Shown: one piece after another, positions 53,919 through 62,973 of the stretch
Layout of the letters: every line of letters starts with the position of its first letter
Numbering within the stretch: the stretch's first letter is position 1
Origin: CAIYTF01 sp963664845
GTDB lineage: Bacteria > Bacteroidota > Ignavibacteria > Ignavibacteriales > Ignavibacteriaceae
DNA length: 64,000 nt
Assembly (NCBI GenBank): GCA_963664845.1
Contig: OY761615.1
Coordinates: 2,232,001 to 2,296,000 of the forward strand
Direction: 5' to 3'
The notes under the pieces: model-generated
Database searches by the model: none
What the model was told of the DNA's origin: nothing
Seen by the model: only the letters and a program-made list of their open reading frames with translations
Made by a program: the position numbers and the translations under genes

Positions 53919-55058
53919 TTATACTATTTCAAAATATGTATCCGGGTCCGCCGGGTTGAAAAACTCATTGATCCAAAATATAGTATACAACTCGTCTGTA
54001 CCAATATTGGTAATATTATGTGTATGCCAGATCGGCATGTCAACAAAAGCAGGGTTATCGCCATCCAGCTCGAATGTTAACACTTCTCTGGTATTTATCC
54101 GCCGCAATTCTATTTTCGCTTTCCCCTTAATAACGGCAAAGCGCTCAACCTTCCGTGTGTGAAAGTGATTACCGCGGGTAATGCCGGGAATAGTAAGCGA
54201 AAATGAGGTTTGTCCTCCGCTTAACGTTTTTATTGTTTCGATAAACGTACCGCGATTATCTACATTTTTTTTAAACGCTGCCGGATAGAACCTCTGGTGG
54301 TCAAGATAACACAAAAAGGTCGTAAACAAATTTCTATCAAAAGACGAAGTCAAATCCGGGATGGTACCGTTTGTATAGTAGGCCTTTTTGTATTCGACGA
54401 GTTTGGCTAACAACTCTGATACTTTAAGAGCATTTGAGTGTGGGAGCACAACGGTTTTTGTAACCTGTTGCGGTGCAAACGCCTCTTTTCCTTCTTCCAT
54501 ATGTCGAATCATTTCTGCGACCACCTCTCCAACATATATGAGCTTAACCACGCTGTCATTCTCAATAGTGGGAGTTTCATTATGGTTCAATTGGTAGCAA
54601 AATGTGGCGGTAACCGAATTAAAAAAGGGAACGCCAAAAGGGCCGAATACATTGGGGATCAGGAGCCCTGTAAACAAGCCGTTATTTCGCTCAGCCCAGG
54701 TCTCAAACAATTTACGACCGACCTTTTTGGACTTTCCATACAAGTTATCTTGCTCTTCCTGAATTGATGATGAGAAAATGACATGCGGCTGTTTTCCGGT
54801 TCGCTCCATCGATTCAATCAGTTGATTAACCAATCGAATGTTCGTCTCGTAAATAATCTCCGGATCATGATGCCGGTTCATTGCTGCAAGGTGTACGATT
54901 ACATCACACTGGCCAACAAATTCATCTAAGACATCACAGTTTTGAAAAAATGAATCTTCAAATGGAATTCTGTGAAACTTAGCCGTTTGCAAGCCAAGCG
55001 TATTATAAAGATATGAGCCAATAAATCCGGGTTGACCGGTAATTCCAATTTTAAGCAT
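53919..55058 (-). CDS. fnlB: UDP-sugar reductase/epimerase with C-terminal cupin (FnlB/WbjC/Cap5F-like)
   Basis: The 379-residue protein combines an N-terminal short-chain dehydrogenase (LKIGITGQPGFIGSYL, YGKSKKVGRKLFE) with a C-terminal cupin (from about 270: GGQTSFSLTIPGITRGNHFH, then HTRKVERFAVIKGKAKIELR). That fusion is characteristic of the bifunctional enzyme acting second in UDP-L-FucNAc synthesis (3-epimerisation in the cupin and 4-keto reduction in the SDR). It is between the 2-epimerase and the cupin/dehydratase genes. Confidence 0.9.
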   Translation of the reverse strand: MLKIGITGQPGFIGSYLYNTLGLQTAKFHRIPFEDSFFQNCDVLDEFVGQCDVIVHLAAMNRHHDPEIIYETNIRLVNQLIESMERTGKQPHVIFSSSIQEEQDNLYGKSKKVGRKLFETWAERNNGLFTGLLIPNVFGPFGVPFFNSVTATFCYQLNHNETPTIENDSVVKLIYVGEVVAEMIRHMEEGKEAFAPQQVTKTVVLPHSNALKVSELLAKLVEYKKAYYTNGTIPDLTSSFDRNLFTTFLCYLDHQRFYPAAFKKNVDNRGTFIETIKTLSGGQTSFSLTIPGITRGNHFHTRKVERFAVIKGKAKIELRRINTREVLTFELDGDNPAFVDMPIWHTHNITNIGTDELYTIFWINEFFNPADPDTYFEIV

Positions 55059-55122
55059 AACTCTTTTCAGTAATTAGTCGAACAGTAAAAACATGCGAAA
55101 GTTAAAACAAAGGCAAATCAAC

Positions 55123-55545
55123 TCAATCCATTTTCCAGTAATCTCTATCGAACCGTACGATATCGTGATTGGATTCAGAGGTTGACATATTTGAAAAAAC
55201 GAGAATCATCGAATCCGGTTCAATGGCTCTGAAACCATTTGCGCAACCTGCTTCGACAACTAACACCATAGGTTCATCTGCCCGCAAAATCTGTTTATGT
55301 ACCGGTAATTGAGTTGAGGGATTATGCCAATTATCAATCTCCACCCAACAAAGCATAAAGGCCCCTTTTATAACAAAAAAGTGTTTAATCTCTTTTTTGT
55401 GACCTTGCCAAGCACGCACTGTTTCGCAATCAGTGTGAGTAATTGAATAAAATCGCTTCACGTTCTTAAACGTGAAGTCATTAACATACTTAATGGTACC
55501 ACGTGCATCAGAAAACAGGCCACCCGGAATTATCGTTGCCGGCAT
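55123..55545 (-). CDS. RmlC-like cupin sugar epimerase/isomerase
   Basis: The 140-residue single-domain cupin has FSDARGTIKYVNDFTFKNVK and RAWQGHKKEIKHFFVIKGAF, the His-rich strand pair of nucleotide-sugar 3,5-epimerases and WxcM/FdtA-like ketoisomerases, and VEAGCANGFRAIEPDSM. It lies between the dehydratase (29 bp) and the SDR-cupin fusion (64 bp), an extra gene in an otherwise standard FucNAc cassette. It might act on the 4-keto intermediate or serve a different deoxy sugar. Confidence 0.8.
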   Translation of the reverse strand: MPATIIPGGLFSDARGTIKYVNDFTFKNVKRFYSITHTDCETVRAWQGHKKEIKHFFVIKGAFMLCWVEIDNWHNPSTQLPVHKQILRADEPMVLVVEAGCANGFRAIEPDSMILVFSNMSTSESNHDIVRFDRDYWKMD

Positions 55546-55574
55546 AGATTTCGCAAACTCTTTGAAGTGAAAGA

Positions 55575-56600
55575 TTACAATGTCTCGTCAGTTAAACCTA
55601 AATCATGACGAATCAGCGGTAATTTCAGCAGAAGGTCTTTCATTTCCTCAACATTCAGGCGATGCGTGTTGTGTGAATGGTATTCTTCAACCGTAGTAAT
55701 TTCATTAATGCCTTCAGAGACATATTTTGCATAGTTCAGGTCCCTAGTATCGGCAGGAACGCGGTAGTAATTACCCATATCGATTGCTTTTGTCATATCC
55801 TCACGATTCACGAGTGTTTCGTAAAGTTTTTCGCCATGTCGAGTTCCAATGATAATGATTTCGTTCTTTGCATTATACAATTGCAATAGTGCTTGAGCCA
55901 AAACCTCAATGGTAGCCGCGGGAGCTTTCTGAACAAAAATATCACCATTCTGCGCATTAAGAAACGCAAAAATCACTAAATCAACCGCGTCCTCCAAGGT
56001 CATCATAAACCTAGTCATATTAAGATCCGTGATAGTTAGAGGCTTTCCTGCTTTTATTTGCTCAATTAATAGAGGAATTACCGAGCCCCGGGAAGCCATA
56101 ACATTACCATATCTTGTGCCGCAAAAGACAGGATCATTAGGCCCGAGATTACGACTTTTGGCTATCATTACTTTTTCGCTTAAAGCTTTGCTCATACCCA
56201 TTGCATTGATAGGATAAACTGCTTTATCAGTGCTTAGCACCACCACACTTTGTACGCCATTTTCCAAAGCACTATCCAGCACATTTTCGCAGCCTAAAAC
56301 ATTAGTTCGTACGGCTTCAGTGGGGAAAAATTCACATGAAGGCACCTGTTTCAAGGCAGCTGCCTGAAAGACAAAATCAACTCCACGCATAGCCATTTGT
56401 ACGCTGCGCTTATCACGAGTGTCACCTATATAGTATTTAATTTTGTCGTTCCGATAGATTTGCCGCATATCGTCCTGCTTCTTCTCGTCCCTGCTAAATA
56501 TGCGAATCTCTCCGATGTCGGAGCCCAAATATCTTTTTAAGACTGCACCACCAAAAGAACCAGTTCCTCCGGTTATTAAAAGCGTTTTATCTTTGAACAT
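55575..56600 (-). CDS. fnlA: UDP-GlcNAc 4,6-dehydratase/5-epimerase (FnlA/WbjB/CapE-like)
   Basis: This 341-residue enzyme begins DKTLLITGGTGSFGGAVLKR and carries IRIFSRDEKKQDDMR, VFQAAALKQVPSCEFFP, STDKAVYPINAMGMSKALSE and CGTRYGNVMASRGSVIPL, all diagnostic of the CapE/FnlA branch in which Met replaces the usual catalytic Tyr (MGMSK). It performs the committed step from UDP-GlcNAc to UDP-L-FucNAc: 4,6-dehydration with C5 epimerisation. It opens the cassette, 18 bp after the glycosyltransferase gene. Confidence 0.92.
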   Translation of the reverse strand: MFKDKTLLITGGTGSFGGAVLKRYLGSDIGEIRIFSRDEKKQDDMRQIYRNDKIKYYIGDTRDKRSVQMAMRGVDFVFQAAALKQVPSCEFFPTEAVRTNVLGCENVLDSALENGVQSVVVLSTDKAVYPINAMGMSKALSEKVMIAKSRNLGPNDPVFCGTRYGNVMASRGSVIPLLIEQIKAGKPLTITDLNMTRFMMTLEDAVDLVIFAFLNAQNGDIFVQKAPAATIEVLAQALLQLYNAKNEIIIIGTRHGEKLYETLVNREDMTKAIDMGNYYRVPADTRDLNYAKYVSEGINEITTVEEYHSHNTHRLNVEEMKDLLLKLPLIRHDLGLTDETL

Positions 56601-56618
56601 AGCTACTCTTTTTAAAAA

Positions 56619-57941
56619 TTAAAATGCGCTGTTTATCAGGTTTATAAATCGTTTGCTCTCTTTATCAACATCGTGATGTTCAAAAGCAATTTTTCTGCCA
56701 TTTGCAGAAAATTCCTCTCTAGTTTCTTCATCTATAAGTATATGTGAAACGACTGTTTCAATTTTCTGGATATTATTGGTATTACAAACAAAAGCCACGC
56801 GGTTCTTTTTGCTATACTGGTAAATCGCCGAGTCCTCGGGGGCTATTACAAGAACCGGTACACCGGATGCCATATATTCAGTCATCTTCGTAGGCATACT
56901 GAGCTTTGCAAATTTCAGGCTTTCCTTGTCAAAATCCAGAGGAAGCAATAACAGATCGAACCGGCCCACCAGAGCAGATACCTGACTATGAGGAACAGGA
57001 GGATGAACAACAATATTTTTATCCTGTACATTCTCTAAAAATTTCATACCGTAATCAAGTGTATAAATGTGGAACGTCAAACGTCGTCCTACTTTATTAA
57101 ACCCGGTAACAAAACGAATGAAATTTTCCAAAGTATATTTATTGGAGATACCTACTCTGCCCATATATAAAATATCGAACGTCTGCTTGTTTTTGTCTCT
57201 CAGCGTTGGAAGCTTCCAATTTTCGACATTTATTGAGTTATGAAAGACATGCCAGTTTCTTCCATACGCTTTGGTATAATTCTCCGCCATAGCATCAGAT
57301 ATACATATAGGAATGGCAGTTCTTTCCAACAGAGTCATAAAATGAGATATAAATTGTTTTTTTAGCAAAGGGGAATAAAATAAATGTCCTGCAGACGAAC
57401 TAAGCCAATCGTCCATCTGGTGTATGGCCAATGGTACCTGTAGCCTGGATTGTAAAGACAAAGTCAAATGGATCAAATAAGAGGATGACGGCTGGACATA
57501 AATAAGTTCCGGGTCGAACTCTTTTGCCCATTGATATAATTCCTCTGAGAGGGTCATTGTTCTCAGATAGTTATAAACCCCTATATACCTGAGAAAATCA
57601 ATATATTTACTAAAGACTTTCTGCATCTTTCGATTTTTTTGAGATAAGTTTTCTACAGGAGCCTTAGCATTGGTGTTTTTATCTACCGGGCCTGACTCAT
57701 ATTTTTTTTGAAGCAGGCTAAAAGGGAACCGGACGCTAAATTCTTTCTTTCCCAAAAGATAAATACGGCTGCAATTAGAAAAGTCTTTAGAGTTAAAAAG
57801 ATCTCCTGTTGTTGCCAGGGCAAGCTTATTCTTATCCCAATCTCTAAACAAGTTGGTAAGAGTTACCCCGGCACCAGTTCCATCATTGAAATTCTGTCCG
57901 AGGATCAGTACTCTTTTAAATTCTGAATTATTCTTATCCAT
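56619..57941 (-). CDS. GT4-type glycosyltransferase
   Basis: The start at ATG 57941 gives 440 residues; a GTG six bases upstream is possible. The second domain has DILYMGRVGISNKYTLENFI (start of the GT-B donor domain) and KMTEYMASGVPVLVIAPEDS, the conserved glutamate-glycine donor loop of family GT4. The N-terminal part begins RVLILGQNFNDGTGAGVTLT. No membrane helix is predicted, so it acts on lipid-linked sugars from the cytoplasmic side. Immediately upstream of the FucNAc genes, it may transfer that sugar; this is inference. Confidence 0.85.
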   Translation of the reverse strand: MDKNNSEFKRVLILGQNFNDGTGAGVTLTNLFRDWDKNKLALATTGDLFNSKDFSNCSRIYLLGKKEFSVRFPFSLLQKKYESGPVDKNTNAKAPVENLSQKNRKMQKVFSKYIDFLRYIGVYNYLRTMTLSEELYQWAKEFDPELIYVQPSSSYLIHLTLSLQSRLQVPLAIHQMDDWLSSSAGHLFYSPLLKKQFISHFMTLLERTAIPICISDAMAENYTKAYGRNWHVFHNSINVENWKLPTLRDKNKQTFDILYMGRVGISNKYTLENFIRFVTGFNKVGRRLTFHIYTLDYGMKFLENVQDKNIVVHPPVPHSQVSALVGRFDLLLLPLDFDKESLKFAKLSMPTKMTEYMASGVPVLVIAPEDSAIYQYSKKNRVAFVCNTNNIQKIETVVSHILIDEETREEFSANGRKIAFEHHDVDKESKRFINLINSAF

Positions 57942-57987
57942 TTTCACTATCTGGTAAACTCCCGCATGGGAAGTACTGTTAGATACA

Positions 57988-59103
57988 TTATAAGAGTGCC
58001 TCTTTTAAGGCATTCAGGAAACCTTTTCCATATTTCAGATCAGGCTCAACATAATTGCCCTCAGCCCATTCATTCCATGAACGAAGAATGAGTATTTTAT
58101 GCTCTTCTGGTTTGTGGGCAATTATAGCCAGCGCATCCTGCACGTGTTTCTTAAAGAGCTCAGGAGTGCTGCCGACATACATACCAGCCTGCCGGCCTGC
58201 GCGGGCGGTTCTGTCCCACTGGGGAATTATTGAAGGATATACATTAGGCATCTTATCAAGTTCAGTGAACAGAGTCCGCATGATATCTTTGTAAGCAATT
58301 CTATTGATAATGAAGCCATTCAAATAGCGGGTAATTACATTGCGAGCCTGTGTATAAAGCTTGCCGTTCAGTTTATATGCAGCCTCCCAGGAGCCAAAAG
58401 AATTGATTGCATCAAAGCCCATCTTCCATACGGCGGGGTGGTCCTTTGTCCATTGGCAGAGTCCAATAAAATATATTCCATCCAGCCCGTTTTTCACAGC
58501 CAGATTATTCCACAAATCAATAAACGCGTTGGGCTCAACCAAATCCAATGGTTGATAGACTAAGAATAGCGGCTTATTTTTAACTCTTGTGTAGCGCTTG
58601 TCATGAAAAGCTTCAAGAAGCGAATAAAAATGTTTCTCATAATCAGCCATACCCGGATAGGTTTGTTCGATTAGGGTTCTTTTATCGTGCTGTTTATCGG
58701 AAAGCCAAGTATTATTCGACCACGAATGATTCGCCCATCCGAGACAAAAGGGGAAGTCTGGTTTTCCGCTCTGCAAAACTTCATTAAATGGACGTTCCAA
58801 AATGCGCCGACCGTTTCCAAACCAGTAATGCCAATACAGAAAACTTTCCACACCTGCTTCTTTGGCCAACAAAGCCTGCTCTTCCCTCACTTCAGGAACT
58901 CTTAAATCGTAATAACCTAAATCTGCGGGAACTCTGGGCTGATGATGCCCCTTAAAAAGGGGCTTTGCTTTACCAACATTAGTCCATTCGGTAAAACCCT
59001 TCCCCCACCACTCATCGTTTTCTTTTACAGGATGGTATTGTGGTAAATACAGCGCAAATACCCGAGCCTTGGGTTTTACTACCGGTTTAACAAGCTCTGT
59101 CAT
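57988..59103 (-). CDS. WbsX-family (GH99-like) glycosyltransferase-locus protein, copy 1
   Basis: ATG 59103 has AGGTGA in front and gives 371 residues. The WbsX block FALYLPQYHPVKENDEWWGK starts the protein, and GKGFTEWTNVGKAKPLFKGH, WHYWFGNGRRILERP and ILRSWNEWAEGNYVEPDL follow. The fold is a (beta/alpha)8 barrel like endo-mannosidases of GH99, with the acid residues in WNEWAEGN. Its members occur in O-antigen loci as putative glycosyltransferases or processing enzymes; the reaction is not established. A paralogue is adjacent. Confidence 0.88.
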   Translation of the reverse strand: MTELVKPVVKPKARVFALYLPQYHPVKENDEWWGKGFTEWTNVGKAKPLFKGHHQPRVPADLGYYDLRVPEVREEQALLAKEAGVESFLYWHYWFGNGRRILERPFNEVLQSGKPDFPFCLGWANHSWSNNTWLSDKQHDKRTLIEQTYPGMADYEKHFYSLLEAFHDKRYTRVKNKPLFLVYQPLDLVEPNAFIDLWNNLAVKNGLDGIYFIGLCQWTKDHPAVWKMGFDAINSFGSWEAAYKLNGKLYTQARNVITRYLNGFIINRIAYKDIMRTLFTELDKMPNVYPSIIPQWDRTARAGRQAGMYVGSTPELFKKHVQDALAIIAHKPEEHKILILRSWNEWAEGNYVEPDLKYGKGFLNALKEALL

Positions 59104-59128
59104 TCTCACCTATTCGCATAATAATTCA

Positions 59129-60220
59129 CTATAAATACTTATCTAACACATTTTTTGTGGCTTCAAGATATTGCCGGCCCCATCTTTCGCAAGGTTCAAG
59201 ATGATTCCCTTCAGCCCATTCATTCCAAGCATTAATAAAAACGAAATTCTCATCGGCAGTCCTCGGCTCCCAATTCTGACAAATGCGGTCTAACCAGTGT
59301 TGATATCGGTCTGGTGTTGAATTAACAAAGATCTCCGCACCACCGGCCTGCCGACGAACATAGTTATCCCACATGGGCGTAATCGAAGGATATTCAAAAC
59401 CAGTATTTTGTAATATCTGGTTTGTCAAATCATTAGCAATTTTTTCATATTCGAATATTCGGTATTTTTGATTGGTTGTAAACCCCATGCCCAATTTAGC
59501 AATCACCCTGTCCAGAAGAGTCTTATTATCACGAACATGTTTCATTCCAAATGGAGCGAACTGAGCAGACGCATCAAATTTCAGGTCATCAGCATTAAAT
59601 TTGTCTTTAGCCAACTGGAAAAAGATCATATAGAGACCATCAAATCCATATTTTTTAGCTTCTTCTTTCCATTGGATGGCCATTTTATCAACGTCTGGTA
59701 TTAATCCAGGCTTATAAATAACAATAACAGGTTTATTGTCAATTGTTATATACCGCTTATCCTGAAAAATATTTTCGCACAGATATCGAATATGTTGAAG
59801 ATTATCTTCTGCCGAATAGTTCTGGTGCAACAGAACATTTTTCGTATTTCCGTCCCATGCTTTGGTCCAATTCTCATTTGCCCAACAAACACAGAACGGA
59901 AAATCCGGTTCTTTTGTGGCAATAATCTCATTGATCGGGCGCTCCAATAAAAGTTTGCCGTTAAACCAGTAGTGATAGTAACAAAAGCCATAAATACCAT
60001 GTTCTTTTGCTAAAGCAGCTTGTTCTTTACGAACTTCCGGAACTCTCAGGTCATAAAAGCCCAGCTCAGATGGATAATGTGGTTGGTACTGTCCTTTAAC
60101 AATTTGCTTTCCTTTAACCACATTTCTCCATTCAGTAAACCCTTTACCCCAGTTTATGTCATTTTCGATTATCGGATGAAACTGTGGCAAATACATAGCC
60201 AACGCCCGGATTTTTTTCAC
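59129..60220 (-). CDS. WbsX-family (GH99-like) protein, copy 2
   Basis: The GTG start at 60220 overlaps the stop of the polymerase gene (GTGA). The 363 residues follow the same scheme as copy 1: AMYLPQFHPIIENDINWGKG, YHYWFNGKLLLERPINEII, VCWANENWTKAWDG and INAWNEWAEGNHLEPCERWG. The two copies share motifs but differ over most of their length, so they are not a recent duplication and probably act on different residues of the repeat unit. Confidence 0.88.
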   Translation of the reverse strand: MKKIRALAMYLPQFHPIIENDINWGKGFTEWRNVVKGKQIVKGQYQPHYPSELGFYDLRVPEVRKEQAALAKEHGIYGFCYYHYWFNGKLLLERPINEIIATKEPDFPFCVCWANENWTKAWDGNTKNVLLHQNYSAEDNLQHIRYLCENIFQDKRYITIDNKPVIVIYKPGLIPDVDKMAIQWKEEAKKYGFDGLYMIFFQLAKDKFNADDLKFDASAQFAPFGMKHVRDNKTLLDRVIAKLGMGFTTNQKYRIFEYEKIANDLTNQILQNTGFEYPSITPMWDNYVRRQAGGAEIFVNSTPDRYQHWLDRICQNWEPRTADENFVFINAWNEWAEGNHLEPCERWGRQYLEATKNVLDKYL

Positions 60221-61566
60221 TGCGATGCTTTCCCTTCATGCGTTTCACCATAGAACGCAGTGTACTTAGACATAACAACCAGAACCAATAAGAAAATAAA
60301 CAAGGTTTGCCTCTCACCTGTAATAATGACAAAAGCAAGATACCCTGCGAATAGGGCTAAGTAAGCAACACTTGCTCCTATAAACCTTCGAGTAAACGAT
60401 CTGATGCTCATATACAACCCAAAAAAGAAAACCGAATAGGCAGCAAGACCGGCGACGCCATGTTCGAACAATACTTCAAATATTATACTTTCAAATCCGA
60501 AAGCCTGGGGGAGAATCTTGGTTATGTAGGCTGCCTCAAACATACTGCCGAAACCAAATCCAAACAAAACCGAATTCAACGTAACATAGTCCCAGACTAT
60601 CCGCAGCTGCATCTGTCTTCCAGCAATTGAGCTCCCGCTAAAGAGTTCATCTGATAAGAAATAATTAAGTATTAAATATAAGGCAAAAAGAATTGAAGGG
60701 AATAGAATCAAATAGCGCGCCAAAGTTCTGGTTTGCCTCGATGTAATGAGGGTTTTCTCATATAGCAAGTAAAGAAAAACAGTAATAACTACAAAGAACC
60801 ATGCACTTCGGGAAAAAGTAAGGAAAATATTTATGACCACTATAATGAGTACCGTTATGATCATTGGAAACTTTGGGCGTAAGGAATACGTAATGTTTTT
60901 TCTAATCAAAATAATGTACATCAGCAGCGCAAATAAACTAGCAAGTCGTCCGCCATACACAATTGAGTGCGGAACAAATGATCTTACCCGGCCCATCAAA
61001 ATTCCCAAACGCAAGAGCAAAGTTCGTGAAGAGTTCCCGAAGTCGGTTTCGGTTGCAGGTAAATAACTGAAGTACCAGTCCCAATATGGATTCACGAATC
61101 CATTCAAAAACTCAAAAATGCCGTATACACCAAATATAATCAGCAAAACGAAAATGTAGTTAGTAAAAATTGCCAACTGTTTTTCCGTACGAATAACCAC
61201 AAAAACAAAAAAAGCGGGGGCAAAATACGGGACAAAGTAAGCAGTAAAAAAACGTGTAAAGAAAACGACTGTGTCATTAGAGCTCTTTGGCAGCAAAAAA
61301 ATGGGAAACATTAGCAAAAGCAAAATCAGGATCGGACGAATGATAAAGAGATCCCGATATTTCAGGGTCTGCCTTTCCCGAATTATTATGGATACTGCCA
61401 TAAAAAAACTGGCTATAACCGGTATGCTTAAAGGGACTTCTTTTACTATAGTCACATAGGGCGCAAAAAGAAGGCAGAAATAGATTCCCAACCCATGGAC
61501 TTGGTCAAGAATATTGACCATGATAAAAATTATAAAAAGTATAAAAAACACATTTACTGGAGTCAT
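60217..61566 (-). CDS. O-antigen ligase/polymerase-like membrane protein (Wzy-type)
   Basis: The 449-residue protein is almost wholly hydrophobic, with about eleven membrane helices and a large polar loop around residues 310-350 (SDELFSGSSIAGRQMQLRIV), as in Wzy/WaaL proteins. LTFSRSAWFFVVITVFLYLL, a typical FxxSRxA motif of this superfamily, lies near residue 255. It would polymerise or ligate lipid-linked repeat units at the periplasmic face. Overlap with the WbsX gene shows coupling. Ligase and polymerase cannot be told apart from sequence; no other candidate polymerase is in the window. Confidence 0.82.
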   Translation of the reverse strand: MTPVNVFFILFIIFIMVNILDQVHGLGIYFCLLFAPYVTIVKEVPLSIPVIASFFMAVSIIIRERQTLKYRDLFIIRPILILLLLMFPIFLLPKSSNDTVVFFTRFFTAYFVPYFAPAFFVFVVIRTEKQLAIFTNYIFVLLIIFGVYGIFEFLNGFVNPYWDWYFSYLPATETDFGNSSRTLLLRLGILMGRVRSFVPHSIVYGGRLASLFALLMYIILIRKNITYSLRPKFPMIITVLIIVVINIFLTFSRSAWFFVVITVFLYLLYEKTLITSRQTRTLARYLILFPSILFALYLILNYFLSDELFSGSSIAGRQMQLRIVWDYVTLNSVLFGFGFGSMFEAAYITKILPQAFGFESIIFEVLFEHGVAGLAAYSVFFFGLYMSIRSFTRRFIGASVAYLALFAGYLAFVIITGERQTLFIFLLVLVVMSKYTAFYGETHEGKASQ

Positions 61567-61767
61567 ATATGCCGGGAGATAAAATTTATTTGCATAAAAA
61601 ATGCATAGTTGAGAATGATCTTCATCATTTTAATTTTCGAAAAATAACCTGTAAAACGTATAGAACTTGAGTTATAGAACATTACTAACAAATTTTATTC
61701 GCTGTCTCTGGTTATCCATAAACAAAAACGCGACATTGCCTTTGATCGTAAGAAAGAGGTTAAATAT

Positions 61768-62955
61768 TTACTTGCCAGCCACAGAGCCAAATTGTTTATT
61801 CAGCTCCTGTTTATAAAAGCTTTTTTTTGAATAAACCAATTGAATCGCAGCAAGGATTTGCGGAATTTCTATTGTTTTTAGATGTGTAATAGTTGAGCAA
61901 CAATCACGCAGTCCAAAACGCCTGAATGAACCCTCAAATTTATAACTGTACGCCAAACCGAACACAGGAGTTTTAGTAAATATCGCGGCAAAACAGGCGT
62001 GCATTCTCGTACCGATGAAAAAATCGCATCGTGAAATAATATATTTCAACTGTGGAGCATTGTATGCACCGTTAATGACAGAAACACCGTCCTTCGAAGT
62101 AAGAGTATTGAATACTTCAATACTCGCCGCTAAATCATCAGAATTGATTTCAGGGTTCGTAAAATTATAAGTGTGCGGCACCAGGCAGACAGGAATATTT
62201 TTTTGCTGAAAGTCTTTGATGATCTGCACCACTAATTCTTTATAACCTGGAAAGCTGCCACGTAAGTCGCCATATGAATTATAGTATGCCAAGCCAGAAA
62301 TATTTATACCGACTGTTCCGGGGAGAAATTGTACATCAACAGGACTTGGATTCATATAAAAAGAGACGTCAGGGGCTGATTCATACGGAATTCCCATTTC
62401 ATCGAGCTGCGCCACAAACTCATGATCTCTGACGTACACTTTATCAGATCGCTTGAGAATATACCGGGCAATGGCCAAATTACCAGGTTTAGCAAATGGG
62501 CCAATGGTTTGTGGCAACAATACATGCTTTCTTTTTGTAAAAGCGGCAATTAGTGAAGGCACCGCGAGTACAAAAAATTGTTTAAATCCATATATATCGC
62601 TAAAACTATCGCCGCCACTGATGTTTAAAATATATTGAATTTCACGGAGGTCCCTATAGAAACGCGAAAAGGGAAGGTTTAATACTTTCCCAAACAGCTT
62701 GATTAAAACCACATTTAGCAAGATTCCGGGTAGCCAATAGAATCGATAGAGTAGTTCTTTTTCGTAACCATCCATATCAATTTTCTGTACCTGATCCGGA
62801 GCCTTATGTCGGATATAAAACCCAGGAACGATAACCTGGGACTCTTTCAAACCAAGAACTTTATCAATAAAATGGAGACTCCCATATGATAATGCTTGGC
62901 AACCCCGGTTATTATGTTTAAAGTCAATACCACCGGTTAAAAAAATCTGCTTCAT
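61768..62955 (-). CDS. polysaccharide pyruvyl transferase family protein (CsaB/WcaK-like)
   Basis: This 395-residue protein starts IFLTGGIDFKHNNRGCQALS and has SGGDSFSDIYG near residue 112, LPQTIGPFAKPGN near 147, the HTYNF motif near 240 and the C-terminal FFIGTRMHACFAAIFTKTPV, all marks of PF04230. Members add a pyruvate ketal to a sugar using phosphoenolpyruvate; some act on other sugars. It lies 19 bp downstream of the FrhB-like gene, a frequent pairing in exopolysaccharide loci. Confidence 0.87.
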   Translation of the reverse strand: MKQIFLTGGIDFKHNNRGCQALSYGSLHFIDKVLGLKESQVIVPGFYIRHKAPDQVQKIDMDGYEKELLYRFYWLPGILLNVVLIKLFGKVLNLPFSRFYRDLREIQYILNISGGDSFSDIYGFKQFFVLAVPSLIAAFTKRKHVLLPQTIGPFAKPGNLAIARYILKRSDKVYVRDHEFVAQLDEMGIPYESAPDVSFYMNPSPVDVQFLPGTVGINISGLAYYNSYGDLRGSFPGYKELVVQIIKDFQQKNIPVCLVPHTYNFTNPEINSDDLAASIEVFNTLTSKDGVSVINGAYNAPQLKYIISRCDFFIGTRMHACFAAIFTKTPVFGLAYSYKFEGSFRRFGLRDCCSTITHLKTIEIPQILAAIQLVYSKKSFYKQELNKQFGSVAGK

Positions 62956-62973
62956 AATATAATTATACCAGGC

